From the NCBI RefSeq assembly GCF_044542075.1, contig NZ_JBITTU010000003.1:434001-498000 (forward strand): a stretch of 64,000 nucleotides of DNA. The letters run 5' to 3'. Made by a program: the position numbers and the translations under genes. The notes beneath the pieces were generated by a model. It was not told where the DNA came from. It saw only the letters and a list, made by a program, of their open reading frames with translations, and searched no databases. Positions 7,952 to 16,414 of the stretch are shown piece after piece. The stretch is from Leeuwenhoekiella sp044542075. GTDB taxonomy: Bacteria > Bacteroidota > Bacteroidia > Flavobacteriales > Flavobacteriaceae. Each line of letters begins with the position of its first letter. Position 1 is the stretch's first letter.

Positions 7952-9495
7952 TTGTTTTAATACATAACGGGCAAAAAGCCATATCGATTACAGACCGTAA
8001 CACGTGGAAAACCATTGCTGTAAATGCTCGTATACTTTCTGAAATACTTATAGAATTAGCGCAAAAATTTAGTGGTCGTAAACTTATATGGGTACATCAG
8101 GAAATAAGTGAGCTGGTAGATTTTAATTTTATTCGCTCGCAGAAAAATGCTCATACTCTATTAAGTTTTGCGGTTGCACACCCTTATATTTTGAATGAAG
8201 AATTGGGGTTTGTAGATCAATCGGTTTTTTTAACTGTTAATCAATCTGTTTGTTATCCTACTTATTTAATGAGTGCAGATGTGGGATGTGTCACATCAAA
8301 TACGTTACTACATTTTGCATCACATATCCCTGCATATTCAGATTTCAATTTATTTCTAGCGGTCTTAGCAAAATTAGGAATGCCTAAAGGCCTTTTGTGT
8401 TATAGTGAACCACGATTAATACAGTCTAAAAGTACTAATTTTGAATTGTGTTTTTCTAAAAATCAGAAATTTACCTATTCTTTTATTGCTGCCACTAAGA
8501 GTAAAGCTTGGCTACTACTTTATGAATTTCAGCGTCTTATTTATACAAAATCTATAAGTCCGTTTTATTTATTAAAGGCTTTAGGTCAAAAACAAATTGA
8601 TACCTCTTCGATTCAGTATTTACCTAAAACTGAAGTCAAGGAGTCCTTTAATTTTACAATACAATCTATTGATGTGGTTATACCTACAATAGGTAGAAAA
8701 ACGGTATTGCATCAAACTTTACGAGACTTAGCTGCGCAGAGCGTCACTCCCAAAACAGTATTGCTCGTAGAGCAAAATCCGGATTTAGGGACTTTTTCAG
8801 AGTTAGATTACTTGCAGACTGAAAATTGGCCGTTTGAAATCAAACATGCATTTACACATAAAACAGGTGCGTGCAATGCGCGTAATTTGGCATTAGATCA
8901 GATTACCTCAGAATGGGTTTTTCTGGCGGATGATGATTTAAGAATTCCTTCAGATTTTCTGGAGGAGGCATTACAATTTATTGGGCACGCTAAACCAGAT
9001 GCCTTTACGGTAAGTTGTTTACAGGAAAGAGAAGAAGAACACGTTAAATCTGTTATTCAATGGGAGGCTTTTGGTTCGGGGTGTAGTTTTGTAAAAGCTT
9101 CGATAGTTAAAATGATACGTTTTGATACGGCTTTTGAATACGGTTTTGGAGAAGATGCAGATTTTGGGATGCAATTACGCAACTTAGGAGTTGATGTATT
9201 GTACAATCCGTTTTTAAAGTTAATACATCTTAAGGCGCCATCAGGAGGTTTTAGAACGCAATTTAAAAAGCCCTGGGAATATGAGGAGATTCAGCCAAAG
9301 CCTGTTCCTACAGTACTTGCTTTCTTTTTAAAGCATAAAAGTAAATTTCAAATACTAGGATACAAAACCTTGTTATTTTTAAAGTTTTATAAGAATCAAT
9401 CGGTTAGAAATCCATTTTCTTATCTTCGGCAGATGCAAAATCGCTGGACCCTGAGTAAATCCTGGGCAGAAAAACTCCTGTCAGATAAACAATGA
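7948..9495 (+). CDS. Glycosyltransferase family 2 with unrecognised N-terminal domain
   Basis: The 515-residue protein is about 200 residues longer than a plain GT2 enzyme. A GT-A domain begins near residue 240 with IDVVIPTIGRKTVLHQTL. It has TGACNARNLAL, the metal-binding triplet in LADDDLR near residue 327, and the acceptor motif GFGEDADFGMQLR. The first 235 residues (for example VHQEISELVDFNF and SVCYPTYLMSADVGCV) match nothing I recognise and lack an obvious second catalytic triad. It begins at a TTG overlapping the upstream stop, and its 3' end overlaps the next GT2 gene. The extra domain may be an acceptor-binding or a second transferase module. Confidence 0.8.
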   Translation: MIVLIHNGQKAISITDRNTWKTIAVNARILSEILIELAQKFSGRKLIWVHQEISELVDFNFIRSQKNAHTLLSFAVAHPYILNEELGFVDQSVFLTVNQSVCYPTYLMSADVGCVTSNTLLHFASHIPAYSDFNLFLAVLAKLGMPKGLLCYSEPRLIQSKSTNFELCFSKNQKFTYSFIAATKSKAWLLLYEFQRLIYTKSISPFYLLKALGQKQIDTSSIQYLPKTEVKESFNFTIQSIDVVIPTIGRKTVLHQTLRDLAAQSVTPKTVLLVEQNPDLGTFSELDYLQTENWPFEIKHAFTHKTGACNARNLALDQITSEWVFLADDDLRIPSDFLEEALQFIGHAKPDAFTVSCLQEREEEHVKSVIQWEAFGSGCSFVKASIVKMIRFDTAFEYGFGEDADFGMQLRNLGVDVLYNPFLKLIHLKAPSGGFRTQFKKPWEYEEIQPKPVPTVLAFFLKHKSKFQILGYKTLLFLKFYKNQSVRNPFSYLRQMQNRWTLSKSWAEKLLSDKQ

Positions 9496-10481
9496 ATTTT
9501 TCCTTAATCATTTGTACATATCAAAGAGCAGATGCCATTGCGAGTCTTTTAAATTCAGTAATAAAACAATCTGCCTATCCTAATCAAATTATTGTTGTAG
9601 ATGGATCTGAAGGTATAGAAACGCAAAGTCTTTCTTTAGAAAAAACATTTAAAAATCTAGAGTATTTTAAAGTAGAAGATGACGTTCGTGGTCTTACTAG
9701 ACAACGTAATTACGGTATTTCGCGGTTAAATGAAGAAGCTGAGGTTGTTTGTTTTCTGGATGACGATGTGATTTTAGAAACTAAATATTTTGAAGCGGTT
9801 ATAAAAACATTTCGAGATCGTAGCGATGTTGTAGGAATAGGCGGTGTTGCCACAAATGAAAATCTTTGGAAACCATCAAAAAGAACAGAATCTACAGATA
9901 AAATATATGTTTTAGACGGCTATGAGCGTAAAGAATCTCAGCGTTTTTACCTTCGGAATAAACTGGGTTTGCAATCTCCAGACTTACCTGGGATTATGCC
10001 TTCTTTCTCTCACGGGCGTACCTATGGTTACCCGCTTACGGGTAAAGTTTATGAAGTAGATCTGCTTATCGGGATGGCGATGAGTTTCCGCAGAAGTGTA
10101 ATAGATTCAGAAAAATTCAGTTTGTATTTTGATGGTTATGGTCTTTATGAAGATGCAGATTATAGTCTTAGAGCCCTTAAATACGGAAAGAATGTTATCT
10201 GTACATCGGCAAAACTCGAGCATTATCACGATCCTGCCGGTAGACCGCAACCCTATAAATATGGTAAAATGGTTTTGCGTAACGGCTGGTATGTATGGCG
10301 TGTAAAATTTGCCAATCCTGATCTCAAATCACGATTAAAATGGAATGCTACCGCACTTTTATTAACGCTCATTCGCTTTAGTAATGTGATTACAACTTCT
10401 GCAAGAAAAGCAGCTTTTTTAGAAGCTTCAGGAAGACTTGCCGGTTGGTTTAGTTTGATTTTTAATAAACCGTGTAGTTAA
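9492..10481 (+). CDS. Glycosyltransferase family 2
   Basis: This inverting GT-A enzyme of 329 residues begins SLIICTYQRADAIASLL and contains IIVVDGSEG, then GLTRQRNYGIS, then the catalytic metal site FLDDDVIL near residue 88. The acceptor-side motif GYGLYEDADYSLR sits near residue 217, where GT2 enzymes carry ED-x-D. The C-terminus carries a stretch of hydrophobic residues (ATALLLTLIRFSNVITTSA) that may touch the membrane. It overlaps its neighbours by 4 bp and 1 bp. The family call is secure; donor and linkage are unknown. Confidence 0.87.
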   Translation: MNFSLIICTYQRADAIASLLNSVIKQSAYPNQIIVVDGSEGIETQSLSLEKTFKNLEYFKVEDDVRGLTRQRNYGISRLNEEAEVVCFLDDDVILETKYFEAVIKTFRDRSDVVGIGGVATNENLWKPSKRTESTDKIYVLDGYERKESQRFYLRNKLGLQSPDLPGIMPSFSHGRTYGYPLTGKVYEVDLLIGMAMSFRRSVIDSEKFSLYFDGYGLYEDADYSLRALKYGKNVICTSAKLEHYHDPAGRPQPYKYGKMVLRNGWYVWRVKFANPDLKSRLKWNATALLLTLIRFSNVITTSARKAAFLEASGRLAGWFSLIFNKPCS

Positions 10482-11593
10482 TGAGATTTGCAGTAATCAC
10501 CCAAATTGAACATTATAAGGCAGGCGGAAAATATTATTCATACACACCTTATATTAAGGAAATGAATCTGTGGTTTAATCACGTAGATGCGGTTTGTATA
10601 GTTGCTCCTTTAAATTCTACAAGACCCGGAGAAATAGATATTGCTTACGAAAGAAACGAAATTGAATTCAAAGAAGTCCCGGCGATTAATCTCACGTCAT
10701 TTTATCAATTTATAAAGGGATTAATAAAGCTTCCGCAAATTTTAGTTGCCATTTATAAGGCGATGGCTCAAGCTGACCATATTCATTTACGATGCCCGGG
10801 CAATATGGGATTACTAGGAGCTTTTATTCAGATTTTATTTCCACGGAAGCGAAAAACAGCAAAATATGCAGGTAATTGGGACCCCAAAGCTAAACAACCC
10901 TGGAGCTACAGGCTTCAGAAATGGATACTCAGCAATACATTTTTAACAAAAAACATGTTGGTTTTAGTTTATGGCGAATGGCCCAATCAAACAAAAAACA
11001 TAAAACCTTTTTTTACCGCAAGTTATACTGAAGCTGATAAAGGCGCTATTCCGGCAAGAAAGTATGACTTGCCGCTGCGCTTTTTATTTGTGGGAAGTTT
11101 AGTTGCAGGTAAACGACCTCAATATGCGATAGATCTTATAGAAGAACTTATTTTAAAAGGCTTCCCCAGTGAACTGCATTTTTATGGAGATGGTATTCTT
11201 AAAGAACAGCTACGAGAGAATTTAAATAATGATAATTTAAAGGGAGCTTTATATTTTCACGGAAATCAAAAACCAGAACTAGTACAGGAAGCTTATCAAA
11301 AAAGTCATTTTTTAATTTTGCCTTCTAAGAGTGAAGGTTGGCCTAAGGTTTGTGCCGAGGCGATGTGGTGGGGTACACTACCGCTGGTAACACCTGTATC
11401 TTGTGTGCCTTTTATGGTGGGCAAATCAGAACGTGGAATTTTTATAAATTCTAATTTAGATGTAGATATAGCTGAACTAATACCTATTTTAAAAAATAAA
11501 GAGCAATTAAAATTAATGGCTAATAAAGCCTCAAACTGGTCTCGAGCGTATACCTTAGATCGTTTTAATGCAGATATTAAAAAGCTCCTGTAA
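10481..11593 (+). CDS. Glycosyltransferase family 4/1-like
   Basis: The 370-residue protein begins MRFAVITQIEHYKAGGKYY and has a GT-B donor domain starting at LRFLFVGSLVAGKRPQYAI near residue 205. The donor motif SKSEGWPKVCAEAMWWGT near residue 281 keeps the first Glu and an E seven residues later (E-x7-E). It is most like capsule and exopolysaccharide GT4 enzymes. It starts 1 bp inside the stop of the previous gene, and the next gene begins 3 bp after its stop. No signal peptide or membrane anchor is seen. Confidence 0.82.
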   Translation: MRFAVITQIEHYKAGGKYYSYTPYIKEMNLWFNHVDAVCIVAPLNSTRPGEIDIAYERNEIEFKEVPAINLTSFYQFIKGLIKLPQILVAIYKAMAQADHIHLRCPGNMGLLGAFIQILFPRKRKTAKYAGNWDPKAKQPWSYRLQKWILSNTFLTKNMLVLVYGEWPNQTKNIKPFFTASYTEADKGAIPARKYDLPLRFLFVGSLVAGKRPQYAIDLIEELILKGFPSELHFYGDGILKEQLRENLNNDNLKGALYFHGNQKPELVQEAYQKSHFLILPSKSEGWPKVCAEAMWWGTLPLVTPVSCVPFMVGKSERGIFINSNLDVDIAELIPILKNKEQLKLMANKASNWSRAYTLDRFNADIKKLL

Positions 11594-11595
11594 AA

Positions 11596-12669
11596 ATGCG
11601 TATACTCCAATTAATTGATAGTCTTGAGGTAGGAGGCGCTGAGCGTATGGCGGTAAATTATGCTAATGCGTTGCTTGGTAAGATAAAAGTTTCTGCCTTG
11701 TGCGCCACACGTGCAGAGGGAGATTTAAAAAGTCTTATAGAATCTGACATTCCTTATTTATTTTTGAATAAAAAACGGACACTAGACCTTGCTGCATTTT
11801 TACGTCTACGAAGGTTTATAAAGACTCATAATATACAGCTTATACAAGCGCACGGAAGCTCTTATTTTACAGCTGTTTTAGTGAAAATGATATCACCTGG
11901 ACTTAAACTAATATGGCATGATCATTATGGGAATAGCGAATTTTTAAAGCAAAGAGACGCCCGGATTCTAAAGCCTTTGAGTAGGTTTTTTGATGGGGTG
12001 ATTGCTGTAAATGATAATTTAAGCTGCTGGTCTAAAGAATATTTAAATATAGAGAAGAGTATTTTTGTAAAAAATTTTATAGCCGATGCGCTTCCGTTAG
12101 ACAAAAGTTTTAAAATTAATGGAGTAGTAGGAAAGCGTATAGTTTGTGTAGCAAATTTAAGACCTCAAAAAAATCATCAATTACTTTTAAAAAGCTTTGA
12201 AGAATTACTGAAAATAGATGATCAATATACTCTACATCTCTTTGGAAGCAAGATAGATACTACCTATTCAGATTTAATTTTAAGCAGTATTGAAACCTCT
12301 GGATTTAAGAATTCGGTTTTTTATTATGGAACTCATTTAAAATTATCTTCAGTTTTGCCTCATTTTGATATAGGAGTTCTAACCTCAAATTCTGAAGGTC
12401 TACCTTTATCCTTATTAGAATATGGGCAGGCCGGTCTTGCGGTGGTAGCTACTAATGTAGGAGATTGTGCACAAGTGCTTGATGGTGCTGGTATTTGTTT
12501 ACCTCCTAACGATTCTGAATCTTTGGTTAATGTAGTTTTAAAATACAAATCTATTCCTCAATTAAAAATTGAAAACGGAAGATTGTTGCGGAAAAAGGTT
12601 GATAGTTTTTACAGCTCAAAATCTGTTTTACCCGAAGTAATTGACTTATATGAGCATGTTCTCTACTAA
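11596..12669 (+). CDS. Glycosyltransferase family 4
   Basis: This GT4 enzyme of 357 residues opens MRILQLIDSLEVGGAERMAV, a classic family signature in which the GGAE loop helps bind the substrate. The donor domain starts at KRIVCVANLRPQKNHQLLL, and the E-x7-E motif lies in SNSEGLPLSLLEYGQAG near residue 265. This variant, with G-L-P and S-L-L-E, is common in capsule clusters. The 3' end overlaps the polymerase gene that follows. The protein should act at the cytoplasmic face on the undecaprenyl-linked intermediate. Confidence 0.88.
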   Translation: MRILQLIDSLEVGGAERMAVNYANALLGKIKVSALCATRAEGDLKSLIESDIPYLFLNKKRTLDLAAFLRLRRFIKTHNIQLIQAHGSSYFTAVLVKMISPGLKLIWHDHYGNSEFLKQRDARILKPLSRFFDGVIAVNDNLSCWSKEYLNIEKSIFVKNFIADALPLDKSFKINGVVGKRIVCVANLRPQKNHQLLLKSFEELLKIDDQYTLHLFGSKIDTTYSDLILSSIETSGFKNSVFYYGTHLKLSSVLPHFDIGVLTSNSEGLPLSLLEYGQAGLAVVATNVGDCAQVLDGAGICLPPNDSESLVNVVLKYKSIPQLKIENGRLLRKKVDSFYSSKSVLPEVIDLYEHVLY

Positions 12670-14020
12670 TTATAACAAAATATACATTCAGTTAATAGCA
12701 CTGCATGCAGCGATAGGCTTTGCAATATATCTATTTCGGTTTTTAGGGATTATTTACTTCTTAGGATCAATTGCATTTTTTGTAATATGGATTTTTCAGA
12801 CTGGTAATAAACAAAATCAGGTGTTAATCGCTGCATCGTATATGACTGCGGGCGAAGTGTTTTTTAGAATGACAGGTGGGAGTATAATACCCTGGGAAGC
12901 CGGTAAATATTCGGTTATTTGTTTTATTCTAATAGGACTCTTTTTTAGCGGAACGTCAAGAAAATCTGCCGTCTATTGGCTTTATTTATTATTGTTAATA
13001 CCAGGCGTTATCTACGCAGCTTCTACTTTAAATTTTGATACAAACGTTAGAAATGCAATTATGTTTAACCTAAGCGGACCTTTTTGTTTGGGTATTGCAG
13101 CGCTATATTGCTATGATCGCAGGGTAAGTAGAGAACAGTTACATAAGATAGTTTGGGCACTATTAATGCCCGTAATTTCATTGGGATCTTATCTTTATTT
13201 TTATACACCAGATACACGAGAAGTTTTAAACGGTACAGGCTCTAATTTTGCGCTTTCGGGTGGTTATGGTCCTAATCAAGTTGCAACAGCTTTGGGAATT
13301 GGGATGTTTGCGCTAGCAATTCAATTATTTGTGAATGGGAGAAACAAACTGATCTTTTTCATAAATCTCGCATGTTTAATGTTTCTAACCTATCGAGGGA
13401 TAATTACATTTTCGAGAGGAGGTATTTTTACAGCAGCAATAATAAGCGTAGTATTCATCTTTTTTTACTTTCAAGGGGTATCTAAAAAGAAGAAAAATGC
13501 GCTTTCATTCTATATGTTAATTTTAGGAGTTGCGATTGCCACAACGTGGTTTATTTCATCAGTACGTACGATGGGGCTTATAGATTTACGTTATGCAAAT
13601 AAAGATGCTGCAGGGCGCATAAAAGAAGATATTTCTACAGGTAGGGAAGAGTTAATTACTTCAGAACTTACATTTTTTGTAAATAATCCTATTATGGGTA
13701 TCGGGGTAGGTAAAACAAGAGAGTATCGCGAAGAAAAACTAGATATTCTAGCAGCCTCGCATAATGAACTTAGTAGACTACTTTCAGAACACGGTATTTT
13801 TGGGTTATTTGCATTAATAATACTTATTATAGCTCCCTTGTTTTATAGAATGGGAAATAGAAGAAACTATTTATTCTATTCGTTTTTTGGATTTTGGTTT
13901 CTTACAATTAACCATTCTTCTATGCGGATAGCTGCACCTGCTTTTCTTTACGCGCTTGCGCTACTCAATGTTATCAATGAAAAGAAAAATACTCTACATA
14001 GGAAACAAATTAGCGAATAA
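12650..14020 (+). CDS. Wzy-like O-antigen/exopolysaccharide polymerase
   Basis: The protein, about 456 residues, is almost entirely membrane-spanning (ten or more hydrophobic segments), as expected for Wzy polymerases and O-antigen ligases. A large outside loop carries GTGSNFALSGGYGPNQVATALGI and a second GREELITSELTFFVNNPIMG IGVGKTR region; both features occur in Wzy_C/O-ligase proteins. It would join repeat units on the periplasmic side. The frame can begin at a TTG at 12641, but the ATGs at 12650 or 12656 are likelier; either way it overlaps the preceding GT4 gene. Polymerase and ligase are hard to tell apart by eye; the position inside the glycan operon favours a polymerase. Confidence 0.75.
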   Translation: MSMFSTNYNKIYIQLIALHAAIGFAIYLFRFLGIIYFLGSIAFFVIWIFQTGNKQNQVLIAASYMTAGEVFFRMTGGSIIPWEAGKYSVICFILIGLFFSGTSRKSAVYWLYLLLLIPGVIYAASTLNFDTNVRNAIMFNLSGPFCLGIAALYCYDRRVSREQLHKIVWALLMPVISLGSYLYFYTPDTREVLNGTGSNFALSGGYGPNQVATALGIGMFALAIQLFVNGRNKLIFFINLACLMFLTYRGIITFSRGGIFTAAIISVVFIFFYFQGVSKKKKNALSFYMLILGVAIATTWFISSVRTMGLIDLRYANKDAAGRIKEDISTGREELITSELTFFVNNPIMGIGVGKTREYREEKLDILAASHNELSRLLSEHGIFGLFALIILIIAPLFYRMGNRRNYLFYSFFGFWFLTINHSSMRIAAPAFLYALALLNVINEKKNTLHRKQISE

Positions 14021-14987
14021 AGCTGCGACTCCTACCGGTATAGATACCTTAGGGCCTAATTTAGCGAAAGCCGGTTATCGGTTGCGGTATGCAGGCACAA
14101 AAGCGTCTAAAATAGTGCGTTTTTTTGAAATGCTTTTTGCGATTATAAAGAACAAATCCTGGGCAGACTATGTGCTTATTGATACTTACAGTACTCAAAA
14201 TTTTTGGTTTGCCTATTATTCAGGTAGATTATGTGCATTCTTAAATTTAAAATACATTCCTATTTTACACGGTGGTAATCTGCCTCACCGGTTAGCGTCA
14301 TACCCAAAATCGTGTAAGCGTTTATTTAGTAAGTCATTTTTAAATGTAAGTCCGTCAATATACCTTAAAGAGGCGTTTGAAATTAAACATCTTGCTGTAA
14401 AACATATTCCTAATGCTATAGCAATTGCGAACTACACTTTTAAAAATCGCGAAGTAATACGCCCAAAGCTTTTATGGGTTCGGTCTTTTGCTTCGATTTA
14501 TAATCCGTTATTAGCTTTAAAACTAGTAGAAGAACTTCGGGCCGAGTTTCCTACTGTTGAACTTTGTATGGTAGGACCAGATAAAGACGGGAGTTTGAGT
14601 AATTGTAAAGCATACGCAGAAAAAAACAAACTTCCAGTTACGTTTATGGGCAAATTGTCAAAATCAAGTTGGATTGCGTTATCTCAAAACTATGATATTT
14701 TTATAAATACTACGCATTTTGATAACTTTCCCGTTAGTATATTAGAAGCTATGGCTTTGGGTTTACCCGTAATAAGTACAAATGTAGGAGGGATTCCTTT
14801 TTTAGTAAAAGACAAATTTACAGGTTTGCTTGTTGAAGATAATGCAGTTATGGAATTTGCAGAACAAGTAAAATTTTTAGTTAGTGGAACAAAGATTGCC
14901 ACTGCTATAAGTCTTAATGCAAGACATATGGTTGAAAAATATGATTGGGAAATTGTTGAGAATAAATGGCATACCATCCTGTCTTAA
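13977..14987 (+). CDS. Glycosyltransferase family 4
   Basis: The 336-residue GT-B protein starts MKRKILYIGNKLANKAATPT. I place the start at the ATG at 13977 because the conserved first strand begins there, although an in-frame TTG lies at 13956. The donor domain starts with PKLLWVRSFASIYNPLLALK, and the E-x7-E donor motif lies in THFDNFPVSILEAMALG near residue 246, with Asp in place of the usual first Glu. It overlaps the polymerase gene by 44 bp. It belongs to the same glycan pathway as its neighbours. Confidence 0.83.
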   Translation: MKRKILYIGNKLANKAATPTGIDTLGPNLAKAGYRLRYAGTKASKIVRFFEMLFAIIKNKSWADYVLIDTYSTQNFWFAYYSGRLCAFLNLKYIPILHGGNLPHRLASYPKSCKRLFSKSFLNVSPSIYLKEAFEIKHLAVKHIPNAIAIANYTFKNREVIRPKLLWVRSFASIYNPLLALKLVEELRAEFPTVELCMVGPDKDGSLSNCKAYAEKNKLPVTFMGKLSKSSWIALSQNYDIFINTTHFDNFPVSILEAMALGLPVISTNVGGIPFLVKDKFTGLLVEDNAVMEFAEQVKFLVSGTKIATAISLNARHMVEKYDWEIVENKWHTILS

Positions 14988-15011
14988 ATGCGTTATATTT
15001 GAGTAAATTAA

Positions 15012-16412
15012 ATGCCTCTTAAAATGCCCTGGATCCCTAAAATCCATTTTGAAATATCAGAGCGTAAAATACTTTTACGAATTTTCGATCTTTTATTTAT
15101 TTTTCTGATGTTGGCACTCCTGGGCGGAGTATTTCAATTTGATTATTTTAAAATTAATTCAGAACGTTGGGAGTGGGCTTTAGTACTTGCAATTTATTAC
15201 TCAATTTTTGCAGTAATTTTTGAAATGTACGACTTGCAGAAAGCGGCCTCTTTTCAATCTACCCTTCAGAATGTTGTACTTACCGTTTCAGTAACCGTTC
15301 TGTTCTTTATACTTACACCATTTTTTACTCCGGTTTTACCAGAAAACAGACTCCAGATTGTTTACTTCTATTTTGCAATAGTTATTGGGCTGTTGATCTG
15401 GAGGTACGCCTACATCAGTTTTGTGTCAGCTCCGCGGTTTAATAAACGTATTCTAATAGTGGGAAATAGTTTTGATATAAATCTTATAGCGGATAATCTT
15501 CACGTAGCAGATCCTAATTATCGCGTTATAGGTTATGTAAATACAGATGCAATTAAGCAGGAAGCTCTTGATAGAAGATTAAAGGCTATTGAAGTCAATG
15601 ATTTACTAAAGTCTATTGTAAGGTATTCAGTTTCAGAAATTGTTGTTGCGAGTCCGTCAAAAGGAGTAGGCGTAGATCTTTATAATCAATTAATGATTTT
15701 GTTAGGTCAGGGTTTTCCCATACGAGAATATACACAGGTATATGAGGAAATTACACACCGGGTTCCGGTACAACACGTTGAACGTGATTTTTATAAATAC
15801 TTCCCATTTAGCCGAAGTAATAAGAACAGATTTTACCTGGCTATAAGCCGATTTTTTAATGTCATTTTTGCAGCGGTTGTGCTTGTAGCCTCATTAGTTC
15901 TTTTGCCATTAGTATTACTTGGAAACTTTATAGGCAATAGAGGAGCACTTCTATATACTCAAGAACGTGTAGGGTTAAATGGAAAACTATTTACCATTAT
16001 TAAATTGCGCACTATGGTTAAAAATGCCGAGTCTAACGGTGCCCAATGGGCGCAGAAAGAAGACTCGCGCATTACACCTTTTGGTAAGATATTGAGAAAT
16101 TTACGTATTGATGAAATACCGCAATGTATAAATATTTTGAGGGGCGATATGAGCCTAATAGGCCCAAGACCAGAACGACCGGTTTTTGTAAAAGAGCTTT
16201 CAGAGAAAATTGCTTTCTATGATATCAGGCACGTTGTAAAACCCGGTTTAACAGGATGGGCACAAGTTTGCGGGCGCTATGTAAATTCAGTAGATGATTC
16301 ATTAGAAAAGCTACAATATGATTTGTTTTACATTAAGCATCGCAATTTGTTTTTAGACTTAAATATTCTTCTTAAAACAATAAGTACTGTAGTTTATTAC
16401 AGAGGGCAATAA
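15012..16412 (+). CDS. Undecaprenyl-phosphate sugar phosphotransferase (WcaJ-like initiating enzyme)
   Basis: The protein loads the first sugar-1-phosphate onto undecaprenyl phosphate and so starts the repeat unit. The 466 residues show four N-terminal membrane segments, a CoA-binding-like Rossmann domain (RILIVGNSFDINLIADNL near residue 146), a fifth hydrophobic segment near residue 290, and the C-terminal bacterial sugar transferase domain. That domain has the catalytic segment TIIKLRTM, NLRIDEIPQ, GDMSLIGPRPERP (about residue 384) and KPGLTGWAQV. The length fits WcaJ/WbaP-type enzymes. It is the last gene of the operon and ends 2 bp from the convergent lnt stop, leaving no room for a separate terminator. 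Confidence 0.92.
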   Translation: MPLKMPWIPKIHFEISERKILLRIFDLLFIFLMLALLGGVFQFDYFKINSERWEWALVLAIYYSIFAVIFEMYDLQKAASFQSTLQNVVLTVSVTVLFFILTPFFTPVLPENRLQIVYFYFAIVIGLLIWRYAYISFVSAPRFNKRILIVGNSFDINLIADNLHVADPNYRVIGYVNTDAIKQEALDRRLKAIEVNDLLKSIVRYSVSEIVVASPSKGVGVDLYNQLMILLGQGFPIREYTQVYEEITHRVPVQHVERDFYKYFPFSRSNKNRFYLAISRFFNVIFAAVVLVASLVLLPLVLLGNFIGNRGALLYTQERVGLNGKLFTIIKLRTMVKNAESNGAQWAQKEDSRITPFGKILRNLRIDEIPQCINILRGDMSLIGPRPERPVFVKELSEKIAFYDIRHVVKPGLTGWAQVCGRYVNSVDDSLEKLQYDLFYIKHRNLFLDLNILLKTISTVVYYRGQ

Positions 16413-16414
16413 TG

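Noticed and set aside
12641..12649. TTG start for the polymerase gene
   Set aside because: ATGs at 12650 and 12656 lie just downstream and the added residues are not conserved in type.
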